This document shows, piece by piece, positions 14,822 to 22,598 of a DNA stretch of 64,000 nt. Position 1 is the first letter of the stretch. Each line of letters starts with the position of its first letter. Location: positions 558,001 to 622,000 of the forward strand of contig NZ_DASYGY010000009.1 in assembly GCF_035999195.1 (NCBI RefSeq), given 5' to 3'. A model generated the notes under the pieces. That model ran no database searches, was not told where the DNA came from, and saw only the letters and a program-made list of their open reading frames with translations. Made by a program: the position numbers and the translations under genes. Source of the DNA: Pseudoxanthomonas sp. GTDB lineage: Bacteria; Pseudomonadota; Gammaproteobacteria; Xanthomonadales; Xanthomonadaceae.

Positions 14822-15994
14822 ATGCGACCGGATACCGTCAGCGGGTTTCCGCTGGGCGAAGAGTTGGATGCGCTGCGCGAGGCCGTGCAGCGGTTCGCGC
14901 AGACCGAGATCGCGCCGCGGGCGGCGCAGATCGACCACGACAACGCGTTCCCGCAGGACCTGTGGCCCAAGCTGGGCGAACTGGGGTTGCTGGGCATCAC
15001 CGTGGACCCCGAGTTCGGCGGCAGCGGCATGGGCTACCTGGCCCACCTGGTGGCGATGGAGGAGATCTCGCGCGCCTCGGGCTCGGTCGGCCTGAGTTAC
15101 GGCGCGCACTCTAACCTGTGCGTGTCCAACCTCTACCTCAACGGCAATGCCGAACAGCGCGCGAAGTACCTGCCCAAGCTGTGCAGCGGCGAGTGGAAAG
15201 GCGCGCTGGCGATGAGCGAACCGGGCGCCGGTTCCGACGTGGTCGGCTCGATGAGCTGCCGTGCCGAACTTCGCGACGGCGTCTGGGTCGCCAACGGCAA
15301 CAAGATGTGGATCACCAACGGACCGGAAGCCGACGTGCTGCTGGTCTACATGCGCACCGCCGGGAAGGACGCGGGCAGCAAGTGCATGACCGCCTTCATC
15401 GTGGAGCGCGGCATGAAGGGCTTCTCCACCGCGCAGAAGCTGGACAAGCTGGGCATGCGCGGCAGCAACACCTGCGAGCTGGTGTTCGAGAACTGCGAGA
15501 TCCCGGCCGAGAACGTGCTGGGCGAGGTCAACCAGGGCGTGCGCGTGCTGATGAGTGGCCTGAACACCGAGCGGCTGGTGCTCAGCGGCGGACCCATCGG
15601 CCTGATGCAGGCGGCACTCGACATCACCCTGCCCTACGTGCGCGAGCGCAAGCAGTTCGACGCCGCCATCGGCACGTTCGGCCTGATGCAGGGCAAGCTG
15701 GCCGACATGTACACCGCGCTGCAGTCCAGCCGCGCCTTCGCCTACCAGGTGGCGCGCGGCTTCGACGAAGGCCAGGGTTCGCGCGCTGCGGCAGCAGGTT
15801 GCCTGCTGCACGCATCCGAAGCGGCGGTGCAGGTCACGCTGGAAGCCATCCAGTCCCTGGGCGGCAACGGCTACATCAACGAGTATCCGGCCGGCCGCCT
15901 GCTGCGCGACGCCAAGCTCTACGCGATCGGTGCCGGCACGAACGAAATCCGCCGCATGCTGATCGGCCGGGAACTGTTCGACGGCCGCGGTTGA
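14822..15994 (+). CDS. liuA: isovaleryl-CoA dehydrogenase
   Basis: FAD-dependent oxidation of isovaleryl-CoA to 3-methylcrotonyl-CoA, the first committed step of leucine breakdown. The 390-residue protein has acyl-CoA dehydrogenase signatures: ALAMSEPGAGSDVVGSM near the flavin, KMWITNGPEADVLLVYMRTA, and QSLGGNGYINEYPAGRLLRDAK near the C-terminus. The N-terminal segment resembles mammalian IVD. The start has a good ribosome site, GGAGGGAGGA, just upstream. It follows leucine dehydrogenase and precedes a 103-bp repeat array whose units mimic its last codons. The rest of the pathway (liuB, C, D, E) lies 4-14 kb further on. Confidence 0.92.
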   Translation: MRPDTVSGFPLGEELDALREAVQRFAQTEIAPRAAQIDHDNAFPQDLWPKLGELGLLGITVDPEFGGSGMGYLAHLVAMEEISRASGSVGLSYGAHSNLCVSNLYLNGNAEQRAKYLPKLCSGEWKGALAMSEPGAGSDVVGSMSCRAELRDGVWVANGNKMWITNGPEADVLLVYMRTAGKDAGSKCMTAFIVERGMKGFSTAQKLDKLGMRGSNTCELVFENCEIPAENVLGEVNQGVRVLMSGLNTERLVLSGGPIGLMQAALDITLPYVRERKQFDAAIGTFGLMQGKLADMYTALQSSRAFAYQVARGFDEGQGSRAAAAGCLLHASEAAVQVTLEAIQSLGGNGYINEYPAGRLLRDAKLYAIGAGTNEIRRMLIGRELFDGRG

Positions 15995-16285
15995 TCGTCC
16001 GATCGTCGTAGGGTGGGCCCCGGCCCACCGCCTGGTTCATGGATGGCAATGGCGGGCCGAAGCCCGCCCTACCTCGCCGCTCGACGAACGCGGCTGATCC
16101 ACCCGCCGCCGTAGGGTGGGCCTTGGCCCACCGCCTAGGTTCGCGGATGGCGATGGCGGGCCGAAGCCCGCCTACCTCGCCGCTCGACGAACGCGGCTGA
16201 TACACCCGCCGCCGTAGGGTGGGCCTTGGCCCACCGTCTGGTTCATGGATGGCGATGGCGGCCTGAGGCCCCCTTCCTCGCTGGC
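15978..16285. repeat. 103-bp tandem repeat, three copies, overlapping the liuA 3' end
   Basis: The marker GTAGGGTGGGCC occurs at 16008, 16111 and 16214, exactly 103 bp apart. Each unit contains the hairpin GTGGGCC..GGCCCAC, then GCGGGCCGAAGCCCGC, then CGCTCGACGAACGCGGCTGA. The last block is a diverged copy of the final codons of liuA (TTCGACGGCCGCGGTTGA, 15977-15994), so the first unit effectively starts within the gene. The array fills the gap between the convergent liuA and DUF2189 genes. Confidence 0.8.
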
Positions 16286-16292
16286 GCGTCAT

Positions 16293-17066
16293 CTACTTCA
16301 GTGCAGGCCACGCGGACGCATCCAGCGTTTCCCGGTACCCATGCCACGCGGCGTAGGCCAGCCAGGGCATCAGGATCGCCAGCCCGAGGAACGCCGTGGC
16401 GAATCCGAGGACGGTCAGCGTGACCAGCACCAGGCCCCAGATGGCCATCACGCCCCGGTTGCGCATCACCGCATGCACGCTGGACACGGCAGCCGTGACC
16501 ATGTCGACGTCGCGGTCGGCGATCATCGGCAGCGAAAACGCGGTCACCGCGAAGGTCAGCGTGGCGAAGACCGCGCCGACGGCCGAACCGAGCACCAGGA
16601 ACTCCCACAACGCACCCGGATCGCTCCCATCGAACGGGAAGAACGCGCTGACCATCATCCCGGCGCGCGACCAGAGCAGGATGATGACGCCCTGCCCCAG
16701 CGCGAACACCCCCGCCTGCCCCAGCACACGACGCGCCAGCACGAACGAATCGCGCAGGCGCGGCGTGCGCCCCTGCTCCAGCGCGCGGCTCACGCAATAC
16801 AGGCCCACGCAGATCAGCGGCGCGACGAACACGAACCCCGACAGCAGGGTCGCCAGCAGCGCGAAGCGGCCCAGCGCGAAGGCCAGCCAGGAAATGCCGG
16901 CGCTCACCAGCACGATCACCCCGCCAAACAGCAGCGACAGGCCCGGTGCGCGGCGCAGGTCCTGCCAGCCGGCGCGCAGCCAGCGCCACGGAGCGCCCGC
17001 ATCCAGGGTGGCGCAGGGAACGACGAAGGCACGCGGCACCCCGTTTGCGGACGGCTGTTTCGGCAT
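16293..17066 (-). CDS. DUF2189 integral membrane protein
   Basis: A 257-residue protein with about six hydrophobic segments (for example LSLLFGGVIVLVSAGISWLA and GVMAIWGLVLVTLTVLGFAT). The N-terminal WRWLRAGWQDLRRAPGLSLL and the repeated R-rich turns fit the DUF2189 family of inner-membrane proteins, whose function is not known. It is convergent with liuA and divergent from the thiolase gene, so it interrupts the catabolic cluster without an obvious link. Confidence 0.8.
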   Translation of the reverse strand: MPKQPSANGVPRAFVVPCATLDAGAPWRWLRAGWQDLRRAPGLSLLFGGVIVLVSAGISWLAFALGRFALLATLLSGFVFVAPLICVGLYCVSRALEQGRTPRLRDSFVLARRVLGQAGVFALGQGVIILLWSRAGMMVSAFFPFDGSDPGALWEFLVLGSAVGAVFATLTFAVTAFSLPMIADRDVDMVTAAVSSVHAVMRNRGVMAIWGLVLVTLTVLGFATAFLGLAILMPWLAYAAWHGYRETLDASAWPALK

Positions 17067-17191
17067 ATGGCACTCACCTCCGGCCCGAGCATACGCCGCG
17101 TCGGGGCATGCGACCCTGTACCAACGGCCGATTTGCCGCGCGTCGTGCCGGGGCGGGATAATCGGGATCTCACTCCACGCGGGAAGCCTCC

Positions 17192-18367
17192 ATGTCCGAC
17201 ATCGTCATCGCCGCCGCCAAGCGCACTGCCATCGGTTCGTTCCTCGGCCAGTTCAACGGCGTGCCCACGCCGACGCTCGGTGCCGCCGCCATCGCCGCCG
17301 CGCTGGAGCAGTCCGGCATTCCGGCCGCCGATGTGTCCGAGGTCATCATGGGCTGCGTGCTGCCGGCCAACCTGGGCCAGGCGCCGGCGCGCCAGGCCTC
17401 GCGCGCGGCCGGTATCCCGGACGCCGCAGGCGCCACGACCATCAACAAGGTCTGCGGCTCGGGCATGAAGGCCATCATGCTGGGGCACGACCTGATCAAG
17501 GCGGGCTCGGCCAGCATCGTGGTCGCCGGCGGCATGGAGTCCATGAGCAATGCCCCGCACATGATCCCCAACTCGCGCACCGGCAACCGCTACGGCAACT
17601 TCCAGGCGGTGGACCACATGGCATGGGACGGCCTCACCAGCCCGTACGACGGACAGGCGATGGGCGTGTTCGCCGAGGCCACCGTGGCCAAGTTCGGCTT
17701 CACCCGCGAGGAGCAGGACGCGTATGCGATCGAATCGGTGACGCGCGCGCAGGCCGCGCAGGCGTCCGGCGCCTTCAACGACGAGATCGTCCCGGTGAAG
17801 GTCGCCACCCGCAAGGGTGACGTCGAGGTCGCCGCCGACGAACAGCCGGGCAAGTCCGACATCGCCAAGATCCCCACGCTGAAGCCCGCCTTCAAGAAGG
17901 ACGGCAGTGTCACCGCCGCCAGTTCGTCCAGCATCTCCGACGGCGCCGCCGCGACGGTCCTGCTGAGCGCCGACGAAGCGGCCAGGCGCGGCCTGCAGCC
18001 GCTGGCGAAGATCGTCGGCCATGCCACCTACTCGCAGGCGCCGGAATGGTTCACCACCGCGCCGGTCGCCGCCATCGACAAGCTGCTCAAGCAGGTCGGC
18101 TGGACGGTGGACCAGGTGGACCTGTTCGAGGTCAACGAGGCCTTCGCCGTCGTGGCCATGGCGCCGATCAAGGAACTGGGCATCCCGCACGCCAAGGTCA
18201 ACGTCAACGGTGGTGCCTGCGCGCTGGGCCACCCGATCGGCGCGTCCGGCGCCCGCCTGGTGGTGACCCTGCTCAACGCCTTGCGCGCGCGCGGGCTCAA
18301 GCGCGGTGTCGCGACGCTGTGCATCGGCGGCGGCGAAGCGACCGCGATCGCGGTCGAAATGCTCTGA
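17192..18367 (+). CDS. acetyl-CoA C-acetyltransferase (thiolase)
   Basis: A 391-residue thiolase. The acyl-accepting cysteine is C88 in NKVCGSGMKA; GGMESMSNAPH, VNVNGGACALGHPIGASGAR and CIGGGEATA give the remaining active-site loops with His and the second Cys. It catalyses reversible cleavage of acetoacetyl-CoA to two acetyl-CoA, or condensation. In this setting it would process acetoacetyl-CoA arising from leucine-derived acetoacetate. Whether it is the short-chain degradative enzyme or a PhaA-like biosynthetic one cannot be decided from sequence alone. Confidence 0.9.
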   Translation: MSDIVIAAAKRTAIGSFLGQFNGVPTPTLGAAAIAAALEQSGIPAADVSEVIMGCVLPANLGQAPARQASRAAGIPDAAGATTINKVCGSGMKAIMLGHDLIKAGSASIVVAGGMESMSNAPHMIPNSRTGNRYGNFQAVDHMAWDGLTSPYDGQAMGVFAEATVAKFGFTREEQDAYAIESVTRAQAAQASGAFNDEIVPVKVATRKGDVEVAADEQPGKSDIAKIPTLKPAFKKDGSVTAASSSSISDGAAATVLLSADEAARRGLQPLAKIVGHATYSQAPEWFTTAPVAAIDKLLKQVGWTVDQVDLFEVNEAFAVVAMAPIKELGIPHAKVNVNGGACALGHPIGASGARLVVTLLNALRARGLKRGVATLCIGGGEATAIAVEML

Positions 18368-18539
18368 GGATTTTGCGCAGTTAAGGGGGGCGAAGCGGCC
18401 CGGTTTCGCCTGCCCCATGAGCCTTAACAACGGATTGACAAAGATAACCGGCCAACCGCTTGACAGCCGTAATGGGCTTGTCATCATGTTGCAGGCGCGC
18501 AATTGCGCGTTGCCTAACTAACGACGAGGAAATTCAACG

Positions 18540-18884
18540 ATGACCATGAACAAGGCTCTGATCGCGCTGGCTCTGGGTTTCGCCCTGGCTGCGTGCTCGA
18601 ACCAGGACCAGGCTGCCGACGCCGCTGCCGACGCCGCTGCCACCGCGACCGAAGCCCAGGCCGCTGCTGACGCCGCTGCCGCCGCTGGCGAAGTGACCGC
18701 CGACGCCGCCCAGCAGTCGGCCGACGCCGCTGCGACCGCCGCCGACGCCGCTGCCACCGCCGCGACCGACGCTGCCGCCGCCACCACGACGGAAGCCGCC
18801 GACGCTGCTGCCGACGCCGCTGCCCAAGCTGCCGACACCGCCGAAGCCGCGACCGACGCTGCCAAGGAAGCCACCAAGCAGTAA
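18540..18884 (+). CDS. Ala/Asp-rich small lipoprotein, first of a pair
   Basis: A 114-residue protein with a lipoprotein signal: MTMNKALIALALGFALAACS, where LAAC is the lipobox. The mature part is almost entirely Ala with regularly spaced Asp, Thr and Gln (repeats of DAAADAA and TAADAAATAA), ending in DAAKEATKQ. This predicts one long helix or coiled coil anchored to a membrane, in the manner of a small Lpp-like spacer, although no Lpp motif is present. GAGGA eight bases upstream is a good ribosome site; a second ATG lies two codons in. An intrinsic terminator follows at 18921. A close paralogue lies 160 bp downstream. Function unknown. Confidence 0.75.
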   Translation: MTMNKALIALALGFALAACSNQDQAADAAADAAATATEAQAAADAAAAAGEVTADAAQQSADAAATAADAAATAATDAAAATTTEAADAAADAAAQAADTAEAATDAAKEATKQ

Positions 18885-18920
18885 TCTGCTGGTAGCCGCC
18901 TGATTTGGCGTTACACTGAG

Positions 18921-18949
18921 AAAGCCGCCAGTTCGCTGGCGGCTTTTTC
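18921..18949 (+). terminator. intrinsic terminator after first Ala-rich lipoprotein
   Basis: Stem AAAGCCGCCA / TGGCGGCTTT with a six-base loop GTTCGC, followed by TTTTTC. It separates the two lipoprotein genes into independent units. Confidence 0.9.
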
Positions 18950-19045
18950 TGTATCCGCGTCCGGGCATCCCATTCGCCTCGTTCCGAGGACGGACGGACG
19001 CCATCCCGACGCCTTCTTCTTCCACACACCGATTTGGGGATCCAC

Positions 19046-19423
19046 ATGAAGATCAAGACCACCGTCCTGCTGGCCGCCGCCGTCCTGGCCCTGAGCGCCT
19101 GCACCAAGAGCGAGAACACCGACGCCGCTGCCGCCGACGCCGCCGCGTCCGCCGACCAGGCTGCTGCCGCTGCCGGTGATGCCGCCTCGGCCGCCGGCGA
19201 CGCCGCTGCCGCCGCTGGCGACGCTGCCGTTGCCGCGACCGCCGACGCTGCCGCCGCCGCCACGGCCGCCGCCGCCGACGCTGCTGCCGCCACCGAAGCC
19301 GCCGCGTCCGACGCGACCGCCGCCGCTGCCTCGGCCACCGCCGACGCCGCCCAAGCCACCGCCGACAAGGCCGCTGAAGTCGCCGACAAGGCCGAAGCCA
19401 AGGCCGAAGAAGCCAAGCAGTAA
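19046..19423 (+). CDS. Ala/Asp-rich small lipoprotein, second of a pair
   Basis: A 125-residue paralogue of the preceding lipoprotein. The signal MKIKTTVLLAAAVLALSACT ends in the lipobox LSAC. The mature region again consists of DAAA-type repeats, but finishes with a charged, Lys/Glu-rich coil (DKAAEVADKAEAKAEEAKQ). I start at ATG 19046, preceded by GGGGA; a TTG twelve bases upstream is in frame but less likely. Its own terminator lies at 19449. Low sequence complexity limits any homology claim; a role as an envelope spacer or structural lipoprotein is inference. Confidence 0.75.
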   Translation: MKIKTTVLLAAAVLALSACTKSENTDAAAADAAASADQAAAAAGDAASAAGDAAAAAGDAAVAATADAAAAATAAAADAAAATEAAASDATAAAASATADAAQATADKAAEVADKAEAKAEEAKQ

Positions 19424-19448
19424 TCGACTCGCCTCATCGCGATTCGGA

Positions 19449-19472
19449 CAAGGCCCGCGAAAGCGGGCCTTG
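19449..19472 (+). terminator. intrinsic terminator after second Ala-rich lipoprotein
   Basis: Perfect stem CAAGGCCCGC / GCGGGCCTTG around the tetraloop GAAA, followed by TTGTTT. Confidence 0.85.
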
Positions 19473-19609
19473 TTGTTTCGGGCGTGCCGTGATGGCCATC
19501 GGACGACGACACGCCATGCCGACACGATTGCCGGCTTTTTTTTGCAGTGCCGTTTGGCGCATGCCGGGCTTTGTGGTGTGATGCCGCCTTTCCTGCATCC
19601 TCGTGCCGC

Positions 19610-21217
19610 ATGCCCGCCATCGCCTCGCAACTCGATCCGCGCTCTCCCGATTTCATCGCCAACGCGGCCTACCATCGCGTGCTGGTGCAGGAACTGGACC
19701 GCCGCCTGGCGCACGCGGCCGACGGTGGTGGCGAAAAGGCCCGCAACAAGCACACCGAGCGCGGCAAGCTGCTGGCGCGCGACCGCATCACCGCCCTGCT
19801 CGACCCGGGTTCACCGTTCCTCGAGATCGCGCCGCTGGCCGCCGAGGACATGTACGACGGCGCGGCTCCCGCCGCCGGCATGGTCTGCGGCATCGGCCGG
19901 GTGATGGGCAACGAAGTCGTCATCGTCGCCAACGATGCCACCGTCAAGGGCGGCACCTATTTCCCGATGACGGTGAAGAAGCACCTGCGTGCGCAGGAAA
20001 TCGCGCGCGAGAACCGGCTGCCCTGCGTCTACCTGGTCGATTCCGGCGGCGCGTTCCTGCCGCTGCAGGACGAGGTGTTCCCCGACCGCGAGCACTTCGG
20101 CCGCATCTTCTACAACCAGGCGCGACTGAGCGCCGAGAACATCCCGCAGATCGCGGTGGTGATGGGCAGTTGCACCGCCGGCGGCGCCTACGTGCCCGCC
20201 ATGTGCGACGAATCGATCATCGTCAAGGAACAGGGCACGATCTTCCTCGGCGGCCCGCCGCTGGTGAAGGCGGCGACCGGCGAAGTGGTCGATGCCGAAG
20301 CGCTTGGCGGCGCCGACGTGCACACCGGTGTGTCCGGCGTGGCCGACCATTTCGCCGAGGACGACCGCCATGCGCTGGAGATCGCCCGCGGCATCGTCGG
20401 CCACCTCAACCGCCGCAAGGTGCTGCCGGTGGCCGTGCGCGAGGCGCGCGAGCCGTTGTACGCGGCCGAAGAGCTGTACGGCATCGTGCCGAAGGACACG
20501 CGCCGGCCGTTCGATATCCGCGAAGTGATCGCGCGCATCACCGACGGCAGCGAACTGGACGAGTTCAAGGCGCGCTACGGCAAGACGCTCGTCACCGGGT
20601 TCGCCCACCTGCACGGCTATCCGGTCGGCATCGTCGCCAACAACGGCATCCTGTTCGGCGAGAGCGCGCTCAAGGGCGCGCACTTCATCGAGCTGTGCAA
20701 CCAGCGCGGCATCCCGCTGGTGTTCCTGCAGAACATCACCGGCTTCATGGTCGGCCGCAAGTACGAGAACGCCGGCATCGCGAAGGACGGCGCGAAGATG
20801 GTCACCGCCGTGGCGTGCTCCAGCGTGCCCAAGTTCACCGTGGTGATCGGCGGCAGCTTCGGCGCCGGCAACTACGCCATGTGCGGCCGGGCCTACGGCG
20901 CGCGCTTCCTGTGGATGTGGCCGAACGCGCGCATCAGCGTGATGGGCGGCGAGCAGGCCGCCAGCGTACTGGCGACGGTCAGGCGCGACGGCATCGAAGC
21001 GTCCGGCAAGACGTGGAGCGCGCAGGAGGAGGAGGCGTTCAAGTCCCCTATCCGCGAGCAGTACGAGTCGCAAGGCAGCCCGTGGTATGCGACCGCACGA
21101 CTGTGGGACGACGGCATCATCGATCCTGCCGACACCCGCCGCGTACTGGGGCTGGGCATTTCGGCGTCGCTCAACGCGCCGATCGAACCGGCGAAGTTCG
21201 GCGTGTTCCGGATGTAG
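19610..21217 (+). CDS. liuB: methylcrotonyl-CoA carboxylase, carboxyltransferase (beta) subunit
   Basis: Transfers the carboxyl group from biotin to 3-methylcrotonyl-CoA, giving 3-methylglutaconyl-CoA in leucine degradation; works with LiuD. The 535-residue protein begins MPAIASQLDPRSPDF and contains KHTERGKLLARDRI, YLVDSGGAFLPLQDEVFPDR, GSCTAGGAYVPAM and GGSFGAGNYAMCGRAY, all hallmarks of MCC beta rather than propionyl-CoA carboxylase beta. The frame is open upstream to 19547, but homologues begin near MPAIxSxLDP, so I use ATG 19610. The biotin subunit liuD is 5 kb downstream, separated by a bactofilin pair and the feo operon. Confidence 0.94.
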   Translation: MPAIASQLDPRSPDFIANAAYHRVLVQELDRRLAHAADGGGEKARNKHTERGKLLARDRITALLDPGSPFLEIAPLAAEDMYDGAAPAAGMVCGIGRVMGNEVVIVANDATVKGGTYFPMTVKKHLRAQEIARENRLPCVYLVDSGGAFLPLQDEVFPDREHFGRIFYNQARLSAENIPQIAVVMGSCTAGGAYVPAMCDESIIVKEQGTIFLGGPPLVKAATGEVVDAEALGGADVHTGVSGVADHFAEDDRHALEIARGIVGHLNRRKVLPVAVREAREPLYAAEELYGIVPKDTRRPFDIREVIARITDGSELDEFKARYGKTLVTGFAHLHGYPVGIVANNGILFGESALKGAHFIELCNQRGIPLVFLQNITGFMVGRKYENAGIAKDGAKMVTAVACSSVPKFTVVIGGSFGAGNYAMCGRAYGARFLWMWPNARISVMGGEQAASVLATVRRDGIEASGKTWSAQEEEAFKSPIREQYESQGSPWYATARLWDDGIIDPADTRRVLGLGISASLNAPIEPAKFGVFRM

Positions 21218-21427
21218 GGCGCGGTGCACGCAATGGGCTTGCCAGCAACGGGATTCATTGCGCGCCCTCTCTTCAGGCATGTGAGTGCGGCGTCGACAAC
21301 CCCGTCTGGGACGTGAACCGCAGTGGCGCGGCGGCATCGCAGTTCCTGTTTGGCAGGCGTGATCACAGCGTGATGCCGCGCGGATTGGCGATAGTCGGGA
21401 GCCCTGCCACGCTGGAGCATCCCCTGC

Positions 21428-21964
21428 ATGTCCATCTGGAAAGACCAAGCGCCCGCCAAGAAGGACGCCCCCACCCCGCCCGAGCCCGCCGTCGCCACCC
21501 TGCGCGACACTTCGGCGCCCGCGGATTTTTCGCCGGCCGTCACCGCCCCGCCGGGCACGCGTCAGATCGAACGCCCTGCGCCCCAAGAGGCCCTGAAGGA
21601 ATCGCTGATCGCCGCCGACCTGACGATCGAAGGCAAGATCGAGGGTACCGGGCACATCCGCATCGCCGGCAAGTTCAAGGGCGACGTCAATGTCCAGGGC
21701 GACCTGACCATCGAGACCGGCGCGAAGCTCAACGGCGGCGTGCGGGCGAAGAAGGTCACCATCGCCGGCGAACTCGAGGGCAACATCGAGTCGGCGTCCC
21801 GGGTGGAGCTGTTGTCTTCCGGCGTGCTGGTCGGCGACGTGAAGGCCGGCGCACTGACCGTGGCTGCGGGTTCGCGCATGCGGGGCAATGCGGATTTCGG
21901 CTGGGATGAAGCGCCCGCCAAGGGCGGCAAGTCCACCGGCACGGAGCCCGGCGCCGCCGCATGA
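21428..21964 (+). CDS. bactofilin (polymer-forming cytoskeletal protein)
   Basis: A 178-residue bactofilin. After a Pro/Ala-rich N-terminal tail (1-60), residues about 65-160 form the right-handed beta-helix repeats typical of the family: TIEGKIEGTGHIRIAGKFKG, DVNVQGDLTIETGAKLNGGV, RAKKVTIAGELEGNIESA. Bactofilins polymerise into membrane-associated filaments involved in cell shape and in localising envelope enzymes. The stop overlaps the start of the zinc-ribbon gene by ATGA, so the two are made together. Confidence 0.9.
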   Translation: MSIWKDQAPAKKDAPTPPEPAVATLRDTSAPADFSPAVTAPPGTRQIERPAPQEALKESLIAADLTIEGKIEGTGHIRIAGKFKGDVNVQGDLTIETGAKLNGGVRAKKVTIAGELEGNIESASRVELLSSGVLVGDVKAGALTVAAGSRMRGNADFGWDEAPAKGGKSTGTEPGAAA

Positions 21965-22329
21965 GCCAACCCCGCCCCGGCAGTGCCGGCGCCACCCGCA
22001 CCTGCCCGCACTGCAAGGCGACCATCCTGGAAAGCGCGGCGGTCTGTCCGGGCTGCCGCCATCACCTGCGCTTCGAACCGGGAGCGGGCGCCAACGCGGC
22101 GCCCGCGCTCACGCCACTGCGGATCGAAGGCACGCTGCAGCCGCCCGCCGAAGGTGCGGCGTGGGAATACAGCGTGGTGCTGTCGATCCGCAACGACCGT
22201 GGCGAGGAAGTGACCCGTCAGGTCGTCGGCGTCGGCGCCATGCAGCCGCACGAGCAGCGCAGCTTCGTGCTGTCGGTGGAGCTCAATCCCGCCACCGGCA
22301 AGGCGGGGGCCCGGCGCACCCGGCACTGA
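21961..22329 (+). CDS. zinc-ribbon protein coupled to bactofilin
   Basis: A 122-residue protein with an N-terminal zinc ribbon, CPHCKATILESAAVCPGC, made of two CxxC knuckles. A beta-rich C-terminal domain follows (about 45-115), with EYSVVLSIRNDRGEEVTRQV. It overlaps the bactofilin gene by four bases. Its proximity implies a role with the bactofilin filament, but I know of no demonstrated function and none can be read from the sequence. Confidence 0.75.
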   Translation: MSQPRPGSAGATRTCPHCKATILESAAVCPGCRHHLRFEPGAGANAAPALTPLRIEGTLQPPAEGAAWEYSVVLSIRNDRGEEVTRQVVGVGAMQPHEQRSFVLSVELNPATGKAGARRTRH

Positions 22330-22347
22330 CGCCGGCGCGAGGGCGGC

Positions 22348-22596
22348 CTACGCTTTCTTCTCGGGGCCGCAGTTGCTGCAGCCACCGCAAGCGCCATCCG
22401 TCCCCGTGGCAGGCGGCGCGATCCAGCGTCCGAGGCGGCGACGCCATCCTGCGTTTCCCTCGCGCAACAGCGGCAGCGCCAGCGTACCGCGCAGCTTGCG
22501 CAGCGGACCGGGGAGCTGCTTCTTCACCACCACCCAGGCGCTGACCAGCACCGCGACCGCGATGATGGCGTACTGCAGGGCGAGCGACGGCTCCAT
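22348..22596 (-). CDS. small Cys-rich membrane protein of the feo operon
   Basis: An 82-residue protein. Residues 5-25 are one transmembrane segment (ALQYAIIAVAVLVSAWVVV) and the C-terminus carries CGGCSNCG. This matches the small FeoB-associated Cys-rich proteins found as the third gene of many feo operons. It starts two bases after the feoB stop. A role in ferrous iron handling at the membrane is inferred from this position and the cysteines. Confidence 0.75.
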   Translation of the reverse strand: MEPSLALQYAIIAVAVLVSAWVVVKKQLPGPLRKLRGTLALPLLREGNAGWRRRLGRWIAPPATGTDGACGGCSNCGPEKKA

Positions 22597-22598
22597 GC

